Assembly: GCA_964518575.1 (NCBI GenBank)
Contig: CAZFGW010000006.1
Coordinates: 1-64,000 of the forward strand
DNA: 64,000 nucleotides
Reading direction: 5' to 3'
From: MGBC163016 sp964518575
GTDB taxonomy: Bacteria; Actinomycetota; Coriobacteriia; Coriobacteriales; Eggerthellaceae
A program made the translations under genes and the position numbers. Shown piece after piece: positions 34,825 through 43,078 of this stretch. The notes beneath the pieces are model-generated. The model saw only the letters and a program-made list of their open reading frames with translations, did not search any database and was not told the DNA's origin. How positions within the stretch are numbered: position 1 is the stretch's first letter; every line of letters starts with the position of its first letter.

Positions 34825-35604
34825 TCATGATTGATCGGACGCCTGGGCGGACCGATCGAGTTTTCGCTGATTGAATATGGTGAGCGCACTGTCGAACGCC
34901 TCACCAGGAATATGGGAAGCTCTTGCGACGGCGCGCGCGGTTTCGATGTTGGCATCGGGCGAAAGACCAGCACATCCATTGCAAGGACGTCCCAAGTTCG
35001 GGCAGCGCGCCCCACAACCCGAACGCGTGACCAGACCGAGACAGAGCGTCTCCCGCCCATAGAAGCAACCGCGTTCGTTACCCTTACACTCCCCGCAAAG
35101 CGTTGATGTGCGCGGGTAGATGTTCGAGCCATAGAGCGCGTGCTGCAAAACCGCAACGAATGCATACGGATCGATCGGGCAGCACCCGACTTCGAAATCG
35201 ACATCGATCACATCCGAGACCGCTTGGGGCTCTATCGCCACCGCAGACACGATCGAGGGCACCTGCCCATAGACCGCTTCTGCCCGTCCGTCGTAGTTGG
35301 TGCGCGCGATACCCGGAATACCCGCCGTTTGTGCGCAGGCACCGATCGTGATAACAACGCGGGCACGCTCACGCAGATCGCGCACGGCTCCGAGCGCGCT
35401 TTGCGTGGTCACCGCCCCTTCGATGACCGCCACGTCGAATGCATCCGGCATGGGATCGCTTGAGGTCAGTTGCCAGTAGCGCATATCGATCTGTCCGAGG
35501 ACATCAAGCAGATAGCGCTCGATATTCGTGATGTTGATCTGGCAACCGAAGCAGCCTGCCAAACCGGCGAATACGACGCGGGGGATATCGGATGTGCCAC
35601 TCAT
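34825..35604 (-). CDS. hydD: Group 3b [NiFe] hydrogenase small (delta) subunit
   Basis: Electron-transfer small subunit, 259 residues, without a Tat signal, so cytoplasmic. Proximal cluster Cys: Cys18 and Cys21 (GLAGCFGCQ), Cys90 (TIGACAQTAG), Cys141/142 (VGCCPIDPY). A Cys-rich C-terminal third (TLCGECKGNERGCF ... GCGARCPNLGRPCNGCAG) can hold the medial and distal clusters. It receives electrons from the Ni-Fe site and passes them to the gamma/beta subunits. Start directly after the hydG stop. Confidence 0.9.
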   Translation of the reverse strand: MSGTSDIPRVVFAGLAGCFGCQINITNIERYLLDVLGQIDMRYWQLTSSDPMPDAFDVAVIEGAVTTQSALGAVRDLRERARVVITIGACAQTAGIPGIARTNYDGRAEAVYGQVPSIVSAVAIEPQAVSDVIDVDFEVGCCPIDPYAFVAVLQHALYGSNIYPRTSTLCGECKGNERGCFYGRETLCLGLVTRSGCGARCPNLGRPCNGCAGLSPDANIETARAVARASHIPGEAFDSALTIFNQRKLDRSAQASDQS

Positions 35605-36507
35605 CTACATCGACCCCTGAATGTTCTTCGCTTCCCAATAGTTGAAAACCGGTCCATCGATGCAGCAATACTGGTGTCCGATCTGGCAGTGACCGCACTT
35701 GCCCATGCCGCATTTCATGTGCCGCTCGAAACTCATGTAGATGTGGTCGTAGCTGATGCCCTTCTTGCGCATCTCTTCGACGACGAAACGGTACATCACC
35801 GGAGGTCCGCACACAGCGCCGTAGGTGTTCGAGGCATCGATCTCGAGATCGGCGAAGGGTGCCGTGACCATACCCACCTGACCGTCCCAGGTCTCATCGG
35901 GCACGTCAACGGTGAGGATCAGATTGAAGTCCTTGCGATGGCGCCACATCTCGAACTGGTCGCGGAACATCACTTCAGAGGGGCTTTTCGATCCGTAGAT
36001 GATGGTGACGTTGCCGAATTCGGAGCGCTCGTCGTGGATGTTGTTGATGAGCGAACGCAAGGGAGCAATGCCAAGGCCTCCTGCCACAAGCAGGATATCG
36101 TGCCCCTTCATCTGGTCATAGGGAAATGCTCTTCCGTAAGGACCGCGAATGCCGACAATATCGCCGCACTGAAGTTCATGAAGCTTGCTTGTGAACTCCC
36201 CTGCCTTGCGCACACACAGTTCGATAAACCCACGCTTCGTGGGAGAACTTGAAATGGAAATAGGTGCTTCGCCCACGCCAAAGATGGAAAGTTCGACGAA
36301 CTGCCCGGGAGCGTGCATGAACGCCTCCCTGATGCGCTCGTCAATGAGCCTGAACTCGAAGAGTTTCTCCGTTTTCGTGAGCGAGGTGATAGAGGTGATG
36401 CGGGCGGGCCAAGGGCGATACGGATTCGCGCGCATGATCTGCGCACCATCCATACGTCCCCCATCGGCTTTAAGGGGAGTAACGGATACGGTCGTAGGAT
36501 CAGGCAT
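35605..36507 (-). CDS. hydG: Hydrogenase gamma subunit, FAD/NAD(P)-binding reductase
   Basis: Flavoprotein of the ferredoxin-NADP reductase/AsrB type, 300 residues. FAD-binding barrel at about 30-125 (GQFVELSIFG, ISSSPTKRGFIELCVRK), NAD(P) domain at about 125-260 (DILLVAGGLGIAPLRSLI, VCGPPVMYRFV), and a C-terminal Cys motif CGMGKCGHCQIGHQYCC for a [2Fe-2S] cluster. Couples hydrogenase electrons to NAD(P)H. It overlaps hydB by 8 bases. Confidence 0.9.
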   Translation of the reverse strand: MPDPTTVSVTPLKADGGRMDGAQIMRANPYRPWPARITSITSLTKTEKLFEFRLIDERIREAFMHAPGQFVELSIFGVGEAPISISSSPTKRGFIELCVRKAGEFTSKLHELQCGDIVGIRGPYGRAFPYDQMKGHDILLVAGGLGIAPLRSLINNIHDERSEFGNVTIIYGSKSPSEVMFRDQFEMWRHRKDFNLILTVDVPDETWDGQVGMVTAPFADLEIDASNTYGAVCGPPVMYRFVVEEMRKKGISYDHIYMSFERHMKCGMGKCGHCQIGHQYCCIDGPVFNYWEAKNIQGSM

Positions 36508-37534
36508 CGGAAAGTCCCTTCCGCTCGAAGAAACGCAAGACCTCTATGGGCGAAATATCCGCCTTGCAGGCCCGTACGCACCTTCCGCAACCAACACAAA
36601 GATATCTTCCGTATTTCGAATTGAAGCCGTTGAGCTTGTGATACATGCGATGCCGCACGCGGTCGCGTCCCGATGCGCGGAAATTGTACCCGCCGGCAAC
36701 TTCGGCGAATTGCGGAGAGGTGCATGCATCCCAGACACGTTCACGCTTGCCCGTCTTGCCATCCGGGTCGAGCGTATCAACGATATCAAAGCAATAGCAG
36801 GTGGGACACACCGCCGAGCATGCTGTACAGGAAAGGCAGCGCGAACCGAGTTCCTCCCAGAACGGATCGCTGTGGAAAGCGTCCATGAGCATGGGAATCT
36901 CTTGGATATCGGGAATGGACGGATCGAATGCCTCTTGGCGTTTGCGTGTGATCTCGCGAAATGCGCGCCGATCCTCATCGGTTGCCTCCCGAGGATTGCA
37001 AGCAGCCTCAAGGATGTTCGCCGCCTCAACGCTTCCGATGGAAATGAGGTATTTGCCGCCGAGATCCTGCAAGAACAAGTCATACCCGCTGCGCACCTCA
37101 TCGGAGTCGAGCAGGTGACAGAAACACGATGACGTCGGCGAGCAGTTGATCCCGATGACCATCATGGAAGCACGATGCGCCTCGAAATAGGGATCAGGAT
37201 AGCGTGTGTCCTCGAAAACGAGATTCAGATTGTTGAGCGCATTGATATCGCAGGCATGCGCGCCGAAAAGGACACGCGGCTTGATGTTCAAAGAAAAATC
37301 TTTGACATCGGCCGCTTCGACATCGTATTCGAAAAGCGTCTCCCGCGGGGGAAGAAAGTACTTCTTGAGCGAAGTCAGCGTGGTGGGATAGTCGAGTTCG
37401 ATCTCGTCGAACGATTCAATGGGCTCGAATGCATAGCTCCTGCCGCTTTTGACAGGAGCTATCACTTCGTATTCAGCTAGAAAAGCGTCTATCAGATTCG
37501 GGAGTTCCTCAGAATCTATGACCCGGTAGAGCAT
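36500..37534 (-). CDS. hydB: Hydrogenase beta subunit, 4Fe-4S dicluster protein
   Basis: Iron-sulfur electron-transfer subunit related to AsrA and sulfhydrogenase beta subunits, 344 residues. An N-terminal domain with FGAHACDINALNNL and NCSPTSSCFCH precedes two ferredoxin motifs, CLSCTACSAVCPTCYCFD (about 238-255) and CVGCGRCVRACKADISP (about 316-332). AAGGATAG precedes ATG 37534. First gene of the four-gene hydrogenase set, 17 bases after ndk. Confidence 0.9.
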   Translation of the reverse strand: MLYRVIDSEELPNLIDAFLAEYEVIAPVKSGRSYAFEPIESFDEIELDYPTTLTSLKKYFLPPRETLFEYDVEAADVKDFSLNIKPRVLFGAHACDINALNNLNLVFEDTRYPDPYFEAHRASMMVIGINCSPTSSCFCHLLDSDEVRSGYDLFLQDLGGKYLISIGSVEAANILEAACNPREATDEDRRAFREITRKRQEAFDPSIPDIQEIPMLMDAFHSDPFWEELGSRCLSCTACSAVCPTCYCFDIVDTLDPDGKTGKRERVWDACTSPQFAEVAGGYNFRASGRDRVRHRMYHKLNGFNSKYGRYLCVGCGRCVRACKADISPIEVLRFFERKGLSDA

Positions 37535-37551
37535 CGCCTATCCTTGGTTCC

Positions 37552-37956
37552 TTACGCGAAGAAAATGGAGATCTCGCGTTTTGCCGACTCGACCGAATCG
37601 GAGCCATGGATAACATTCTCGTCCATGATGAGTCCGAAATCGCCGCGAATGGTTCCCGGTGCCGCCTCGGCGGGATTGGTCGGTCCCATGAGAGAGCGAA
37701 CTTTCGCCACCGCACCGTCACCGCTGACAGCCATCTTGACCACAGGACCCGAGGTGATGTAGGCGATGAGCCCGTCGTAGAACGGCTTGCCCTCATGCTC
37801 CGCGTAGTTCGCGCGCGCCTGCTCAAGCGTCACCATGCCGAGCTCCATGCGCTCAATAGTGAGTCCTGCGCGCTCGAAGCGGTTCACGATCTCGCCGATG
37901 TGCTTGTTGCGAACGCCGTCGGGCTTGATCATCGTGTAGGTTGTTTCCTGTGCCAT
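37552..37956 (-). CDS. ndk: Nucleoside diphosphate kinase
   Basis: Balances NTP pools by phosphotransfer through an active-site His, visible in ENVIHGSDS (His about 116). YTMIKPDGVRNKHIGEI (7-23) and VRSLMGPTNPAEAAPGTIRGDFG are canonical. 134 residues. AAAGGATATCC precedes the ATG. Collinear with the TPR gene upstream and hydB downstream. Confidence 0.97.
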   Translation of the reverse strand: MAQETTYTMIKPDGVRNKHIGEIVNRFERAGLTIERMELGMVTLEQARANYAEHEGKPFYDGLIAYITSGPVVKMAVSGDGAVAKVRSLMGPTNPAEAAPGTIRGDFGLIMDENVIHGSDSVESAKREISIFFA

Positions 37957-37975
37957 GGATATCCTTTCGTAAGCA

Positions 37976-39313
37976 TTATTGGGATTGGCTGGGGAAGTAG
38001 AGCTCCACGCCCGAAACCTTCCAGCCGATCATATCTCGTACCAACAGTATCTTATAGGTAATCGTGCCACCTTGAGGCGTCGTTGCCGTGGCATAGACCA
38101 CAGAATCGGTCATCGTCTTATTGACGCCGTCAACGTCAACATCGCTGTCCTGAACGACCGGCAACATCATCGCATGGATGCTCTCAGCGCTCAGATCTTC
38201 GACAAAGACATTCTCGCCAGCATTCTCAGGATCGGCGAAGAGCTCTTTCACGACAGCTTCCTGCGTCGGCCAGCCATATCCTTGCGTATATCCGAACACG
38301 CATGCACCGAGCGCCAAAATGATGAGCACGATAAAAACAACGAGCAGCTTCAGCCCGACGTTACGGCGCTTCCGATCGCTTTTCGCAAGATCCTTCGACC
38401 ACTTGATGAGCTCTTCTTCCGGCGTATCGAAGAAGTCGTTCTCATTGTTCGAGTACGCATTCACATAGCCGGGATACATCGAAGGGTCTTGGACTTCGTA
38501 GGTCTCGTCGTAGAAGAACGGATCAGCTGCCTGATTGGGATCGCCATCGGCGAACACATCGAATCCGGACATATCCTGAGCCTGATTGTCCGTGACCCCG
38601 TGGGCGACCGCATTCAATGCACGCTGGTAATCAACGCTGGCGGAATCCGAAAGAATGTAAGTACCGCCCGAGATAGCGCGCTCGAATGCTTCGACCGCCT
38701 CAGCCATCTGACCGTTCGCCGCATACGCCTGCCCCATCGAGGCATTGAGACGATTCGCCGTGTCGGCGGACATCTCGAACTGCAGCGCGCTGATGTATGA
38801 AGCGATAGCATCCTGAGGGCGATCAAGCGCCATAAAGCAGATGCCAAGATTCAGAAGCGCTTTCGCGGGATCGGGATTCTCCTCATCGAGCGCCGCTTCG
38901 CGGAATGCCACACCCGCCTCGGCGCTGTTGCCCAACTTGAGCTCGGCGTTTCCGAGGCCCATATAGGCTTTGTACGGGGTTTCGTACGTGGGATCGGCGA
39001 CCGCGATCTTGAAGTGATCGACGGCGTTTTCGTAATCATGCAGCGAAGCATACGCCATACCGATATTGTTCTGGAGCGCACCCTTCGCCGTATATGCCGG
39101 ATCGGACGCCGCTTGCGCATACGCCTGAATTGCCTCGGTGGGATTTTTCAGCTTCACCAGGCAGTTGCCGATACGGTGATAGATGAGTCCCACTTCGCCC
39201 AAAGAGAACGGAACGGACGTGTCCTGCAAACATGCGGTATACGCCCGCAGCGCACCGCGGTAATCCTTATTGTTGTACCGAATGGTAGCTTGATCGAAGA
39301 GGTTGTTATTCAC
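37976..39313 (-). CDS. TPR-repeat protein with one transmembrane anchor
   Basis: 445 residues, GTG start. Residues about 1-225 are at least five tetratricopeptide repeats (for example NNKDYRGALRAYTACL, GLGNAELKLGNSAEAGVAFREAAL, GQAYAANGQMAEAVEAFERAI). An acidic linker with a Pro/Tyr-rich stretch follows, then DRKRRNVGLKLLVVFIVLIILALGACVFGY, a transmembrane helix at about 330-350, and an extracytoplasmic domain of about 90 residues with no recognised family. The cytoplasmic TPR part probably binds a partner protein; which one is unknown. Confidence 0.8.
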   Translation of the reverse strand: MNNNLFDQATIRYNNKDYRGALRAYTACLQDTSVPFSLGEVGLIYHRIGNCLVKLKNPTEAIQAYAQAASDPAYTAKGALQNNIGMAYASLHDYENAVDHFKIAVADPTYETPYKAYMGLGNAELKLGNSAEAGVAFREAALDEENPDPAKALLNLGICFMALDRPQDAIASYISALQFEMSADTANRLNASMGQAYAANGQMAEAVEAFERAISGGTYILSDSASVDYQRALNAVAHGVTDNQAQDMSGFDVFADGDPNQAADPFFYDETYEVQDPSMYPGYVNAYSNNENDFFDTPEEELIKWSKDLAKSDRKRRNVGLKLLVVFIVLIILALGACVFGYTQGYGWPTQEAVVKELFADPENAGENVFVEDLSAESIHAMMLPVVQDSDVDVDGVNKTMTDSVVYATATTPQGGTITYKILLVRDMIGWKVSGVELYFPSQSQ

Positions 39314-39347
39314 TGTGGCTTTGCGCCCCCAAGGTCAATCGGTAAGC

Positions 39348-39881
39348 CTACTGGGCCTGGTTCTCAATCGTGATGGATTCGATCACATCGCCCACGCGCA
39401 GCGCGTTGATGACGTCCTTGCCCTCGATCGTTTGGCCGAACACGGTATAGCCGCTGTCAAGGAACGGCTGGTCGCCCAGACAGAAATAGAACTGGCTGCC
39501 TGCGGAGTTCGGGCTTTGGCTGCGTGCCATAGCGAGCGTGCCGTCCAAGTGGACGTTATGCGGGTTCGTGGTGAATTCCTCTTGGATGGAATAACCGGGG
39601 TTGCCGGTGCCGAAACCGCCGCGACCCGTCTGGGCACCCTCGATGACCTCTTCGGGAGTATGGTCGCGGGTGTTCGGGCAGCCGCCCTGAATGACGAAAT
39701 CGGGCACATAGCGGTGGAACTTCAGTCCGTCATAAAAGCCCTTGTTCGCCAATTCAACGAAATTTCCGACATGGATAGGAGCGTCCAAACCCGCAAGTTG
39801 AACACGGATAGGACCCTTGGATGTTTTGATGACGGCGATCTCTTCTCCGGTTGGTTTATATTCCGGGGTATACAGAGCCAT
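39348..39881 (-). CDS. Cyclophilin-type peptidyl-prolyl isomerase
   Basis: Cytoplasmic prolyl isomerase, about 177 residues. Conserved segments: FVELANKGFYDGLKFHRYVPDFVIQGGCP with the catalytic FHR, GTLAMARSQSPNSAGSQFYFCLG and TVFGQTIEGKDVINAL. ATG 39881 (MALYTPEYKP) chosen; a GTG two codons upstream also has AAGGGA. No signal peptide. Confidence 0.93.
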   Translation of the reverse strand: MALYTPEYKPTGEEIAVIKTSKGPIRVQLAGLDAPIHVGNFVELANKGFYDGLKFHRYVPDFVIQGGCPNTRDHTPEEVIEGAQTGRGGFGTGNPGYSIQEEFTTNPHNVHLDGTLAMARSQSPNSAGSQFYFCLGDQPFLDSGYTVFGQTIEGKDVINALRVGDVIESITIENQAQ

Positions 39882-39984
39882 GATCACAATTCCCTTCTCT
39901 GAGAAATCGAAGAATTACTGACGCACATATAGAGATTGATTTTAGCAGAAGATGAAGAGCCGTTAGAAAGAAGTGCCGCCAAAA

Positions 39985-41301
39985 CTAGGGTTTGTGCAGT
40001 ATGCAAACGCATTCGACATGGAATGTTTGCGGAAAGAGGTCGACGGGCGTGATATGGCGAAGTTCAAAGCCGTGCTCGGAAAAGCGCCTGAGGTCGCGCG
40101 CCATGCTTTGTGGATCGCAGCTCACATAACACACGCGGCGCGCACCGGTTGATGCGATCCCTGAAATCACCTCGGGGGCAAGTCCCGTGCGCGGAGGATC
40201 GACAAGCACCGCATTGATTGCGCCAATATCCCCGATCACCCGAGCGACATCATCGCAGATGATGTCGAGGTCGACCTTGTTGCGCTCCGCATTGCGCGCA
40301 AGGTCATTGACCGAGCTGCCCGCTTCCTCGACGGCGATGACATCTGCTCCCGCACGCGCAAAGGGGATCGTGAAGGTTCCCGCCCCGCAGTATAGATCGG
40401 CAACGCGCTCACCTGCCTCAAGGGCAAGACCGTCAAGCGCGCACTCCACAAGCATGTTCGCCTGCTCGGTGTTCACCTGGAAAAATGATGGTGCCGAGAT
40501 TGCATAGGTAATGCCGCCCGCCATCGTTTCGGTCCACGTCGGCGCCCCCTCAAGCACCTCAACCCGTTTCACGCGGCGGGATGACCCCGGACGGGCAAGC
40601 ACGCGAACAACCGAAGTTGCCTTCGTGCTACTCATCAGTGTTTTTGCGGCGAAGGACCGGGGGAATCCGCTCGGCGGGGTCCAAAGCGCGATCTGTACCG
40701 AACCCGTCTGCTCAGACGCGCGCACCCCAACCCGGAAGATACCTAGGTCATCGGTACCGCTGAGATAACGAAGCGCCCCCTCAATCGCGCGCGGCACACC
40801 CTCGATGGATTTCAAGGCAAGCGCACATCGGGCGCAGGCATCAAGATGCTTGCTTTTATGCTGATGAAATCCGCAAAAGAGCTTGCCTGCCTTGTCGTGA
40901 CCGACTGCAAGCTCGATCTTATTGCGATAGTTCCACGTATGCGGAGCAGCCACGATCTGCCCAAGAGAGCGCTCGACCTCGTCGGCGCTGAAATGTCCCA
41001 CGCGCAAAAGCGCGTCTGCCACGATGGTTTGTTTTGAGGCGAGTTGAAGGTCGTAGTCAAGAATCTGCCAGGGAGCGAGGTTATCGATCAGCTCGGGAGC
41101 ACGCGCACGCACGCGATGTGGGCTCGCCTCAAGGACGTCGATCACGCGCGCGCGGGCGAATGACCGCTTGTCCTCATATACCTCGGCAACAACCATGTCT
41201 CCCGGAACCGCATGTTCGACAAAGACCGTTTTGCCGTTTTCCAAATGGGAAAGCGCGAATGGTCCGTATGCCATCTTTTCTATGTTGAGCGGCACTCCCA
41301 T
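39985..41301 (-). CDS. RNA (uracil-5-)methyltransferase, RlmD/TrmA family
   Basis: SAM-dependent m5U methyltransferase, 438 residues. N-terminal TRAM domain (about 1-58: GPFALSHLENGKTVFVEHAVPGD), insert domain, and C-terminal Rossmann domain: VADLYCGAGTFTIPFA (about 294-309), VLVDPPRTGLAPEV and the catalytic RVCYVSCDPQSMARDL. The region where RlmD/RumA carries its Cys cluster reads RARAPELIDNLAPWQILDYD, so the usual [4Fe-4S] cysteines seem lost; only LDACARC remains. Which uridine (23S or tRNA) is modified cannot be told. ATG 41301 has AAAGGA. Confidence 0.88.
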   Translation of the reverse strand: MGVPLNIEKMAYGPFALSHLENGKTVFVEHAVPGDMVVAEVYEDKRSFARARVIDVLEASPHRVRARAPELIDNLAPWQILDYDLQLASKQTIVADALLRVGHFSADEVERSLGQIVAAPHTWNYRNKIELAVGHDKAGKLFCGFHQHKSKHLDACARCALALKSIEGVPRAIEGALRYLSGTDDLGIFRVGVRASEQTGSVQIALWTPPSGFPRSFAAKTLMSSTKATSVVRVLARPGSSRRVKRVEVLEGAPTWTETMAGGITYAISAPSFFQVNTEQANMLVECALDGLALEAGERVADLYCGAGTFTIPFARAGADVIAVEEAGSSVNDLARNAERNKVDLDIICDDVARVIGDIGAINAVLVDPPRTGLAPEVISGIASTGARRVCYVSCDPQSMARDLRRFSEHGFELRHITPVDLFPQTFHVECVCILHKP

Positions 41302-41341
41302 GCGAATCCTTTCGAGGATGTATTCTCAAGCTGTTTTAGCA

Positions 41342-41347
41342 TATAAT
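41342..41347 (+). promoter_or_regulatory. -10 box of tRNA-Arg promoter
   Basis: Perfect TATAAT, 20 bases before the mature tRNA 5' end. The -35 is not clear. Confidence 0.5.
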
Positions 41348-41367
41348 GAGCTACCATCATTTGATGT

Positions 41368-41443
41368 GCCCTCGTAGCTCAGTGGATAGAGCACTTGCCT
41401 CCGGAGCAAGGTGTCGCAGGTTCGACTCCTGTCGAGGGCACCA
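41368..41443 (+). tRNA. tRNA-Arg (CCG anticodon)
   Basis: Acceptor GCCCTCG pairs with CGAGGGC; D arm TAGCTCAGTGGATAGAGCA; anticodon stem CTTGC/GCAAG encloses CTCCGGA, anticodon CCG reading codon CGG; T arm with GGTTCGACTCC. The CCA end (41441-41443) is encoded. Confidence 0.97.
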
Positions 41444-41514
41444 CTTCTTTTCCTTCGCAAAAGCGATGCCATCCTAGCATAAACGCTTCATACCGGACAC
41501 CGTCCAATCCGCCC

Positions 41515-41640
41515 AATCCCCGCGTCGCGATAACCCCAATAACGCACCATTGCGGGCGGGATGAATCTCGCCCGCCTGCAACTGCCCCAACAATGAATCA
41601 TGAGGCATACACGCTGTGCCAACGATGAACCGCGCCTGTG
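41515..41640. repeat. Dispersed intergenic hairpin repeat, copy 3
   Basis: Between tRNA-Arg and tRNA-Glu. The core is GCGGGCG (41552-41558) paired with CGCCCGC (41569-41575) around GGATGAATCT, keeping the ATGAATCTCGCCC part of the family core. The flanks contain three CCCCAA(C/T)AA words at irregular spacing and show little of the distal motif found in other copies. Short open frames here (such as 41474-41692 minus) have no support. Confidence 0.6.
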
Positions 41641-41690
41641 ACAACCCCAACAATGACGCAGATGACGATCCATTTCCAACGCTGGTCAGC

Positions 41691-41724
41691 AAAACAAAAA
41701 GGTCGGGATAATATCCTCCCGACC
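41691..41724 (-). terminator. Intrinsic terminator after tRNA-Glu
   Basis: Minus strand: GGTCGGGA (41717-41724) pairs with TCCCGACC (41701-41708), followed by TTTTTGTTTTG. Confidence 0.85.
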
Positions 41725-41734
41725 CGTATGATTT

Positions 41735-41810
41735 TGGTAGTCCCGACCGGATTTGAACCGGCGACCTCCGCCTTGAAAGGGCGGCGTCCTAACCGCTAGA
41801 CGACGGGACC
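41735..41810 (-). tRNA. tRNA-Glu (TTC anticodon)
   Basis: Read on the minus strand: 5' GGTCCCG, D arm TCTAGCGGTTAGGA, anticodon stem CCGCC/GGCGG enclosing CTTTCAA (anticodon TTC), T arm GGTTCAAATCC, CCA end encoded at 41735-41737. The first pair of the acceptor is G-T. Confidence 0.96.
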
Positions 41811-41970
41811 ATATGCGCTACTGCCAAAGACAGCCAAAACATTATGACAAAGCGGACATGCATGTGCAAGCGAAAGCAGCAAGTTTTTCGCCACCGCAGC
41901 GCTGCACAGAAAGCCAGCACTCCCCTGCCCGCGAACGCACGTGCAAACTGTGTGCGCAAGCGCGCTTTCC

Positions 41971-42981
41971 CTAGCGTCTGCTCTCCATCGCAGCAAAATA
42001 CGCTTCGTATACATCGATCTCCCATTGCTTGCGATTGTTCTTCGCCACCGTATCGAGCACCAGCCCGACTGTGAGCGAAAGCGCACCGCACAAAACGAGT
42101 GCGACCGCCAAAAGCGCGGTGGGGAACCGCTCGACCAGATGCGTCGCCGTGAACTCAGCGATCACGGGAATGCCGGCAATGAGCCCGAGCGCCACGAAGA
42201 TGACGGCGATCCAACCGAAAAACGCAATGGGCTTGTAATCCTTGAACAGCGCAACAATAGCCATGAGCACCTTCGTTCCATCACCGAAGGTGGAAAGCTT
42301 CGAGACACTTCCCTCGGGGCGATCGCGATACTCGATGGGCACATCCACGATGCGCCACCGCTTATCGACCGCATGGATCGAAAGCTCCGTCTCAATCTGA
42401 AACCCACTCGAGAGCACCGGCGTCGTCTTCACGAACACCCGCGTGAAGGCGCGATACCCCGTCATAACATCCTCGAAGGCGTACCCGTAAATGATCTTGA
42501 TGAGCCAGCGCACCAGATTGTTGCCGAAGCCGTGGAAGGCGCGGTCGTTCTCTTCGCCATAGCTTCCATTCGAAAGCCGATCCCCGACCGTCATGTCGGC
42601 ACGATCCTCCGCCAAAGGCGCAATCAGTTCGCGCGCCGCCTCGGCGGGATAAGTATCGTCTCCGTCGACGAGCACATAGTATTCCGCATCAATCTCCCGA
42701 AACATCTGGCGAACAACATTGCCCTTGCCCTGGCGCGGCTCGGTGCGCACGATCGCCCCATGCTCGCGGGCAATGCGCGCGGTATCGTCACTGGAATTGT
42801 TGTCATACACATAGATACGAGCGGCGGGCAACTCGGCGCGAAAATCATCGACAACCTTTCCGATGGTGATCGCCTCGTTATAGCAGGGGATCAGCACCGC
42901 CACGCCCTCGCCTTGACAAGCTGCTTCAACATCGCGGGGATCTATCTCGAACTGCATGGCTCCATCCGTTGTACTTTTCAT
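41971..42981 (-). CDS. GT2 polyprenyl-phosphate glycosyltransferase (DPM1/GtrB/CsbB-like)
   Basis: 336 residues. Cytoplasmic GT-A domain at about 25-250: VLIPCYNEAITIGKVV, YVYDNNSSDDTA, RQGKGNVVRQM and the metal-binding VDGDDTYP (about 98-105). Two C-terminal membrane segments (about 258-282 and 293-318) match enzymes that put a sugar on undecaprenyl phosphate for later transfer outside the membrane. ATG 42981 follows GGAG. Divergent from the UgtP-like gene, which suggests a joint role in envelope glycopolymers (inference). Confidence 0.85.
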   Translation of the reverse strand: MKSTTDGAMQFEIDPRDVEAACQGEGVAVLIPCYNEAITIGKVVDDFRAELPAARIYVYDNNSSDDTARIAREHGAIVRTEPRQGKGNVVRQMFREIDAEYYVLVDGDDTYPAEAARELIAPLAEDRADMTVGDRLSNGSYGEENDRAFHGFGNNLVRWLIKIIYGYAFEDVMTGYRAFTRVFVKTTPVLSSGFQIETELSIHAVDKRWRIVDVPIEYRDRPEGSVSKLSTFGDGTKVLMAIVALFKDYKPIAFFGWIAVIFVALGLIAGIPVIAEFTATHLVERFPTALLAVALVLCGALSLTVGLVLDTVAKNNRKQWEIDVYEAYFAAMESRR

Positions 42982-43078
42982 CGCATAACTCCGCTCATCG
43001 CTACGCCTGCCGCTTCTTGTTCAACACCTTGTCTGCATTGAATCCTAGCGAAATTACATTCTACTCAAATAGGGTAAT

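Noticed and set aside
34800..35204. N-terminal extension of hydA upstream of ATG 34799
   Set aside because: This part lies within hydD in another frame and reads as Arg/Ser-rich noise; the ATG with GAGGAAGG gives the normal hydrogenase N-terminus.
41474..41692. Two overlapping small minus-strand frames between the tRNAs
   Set aside because: They run through the dispersed repeat, contain repeated short words and have no ribosome site.
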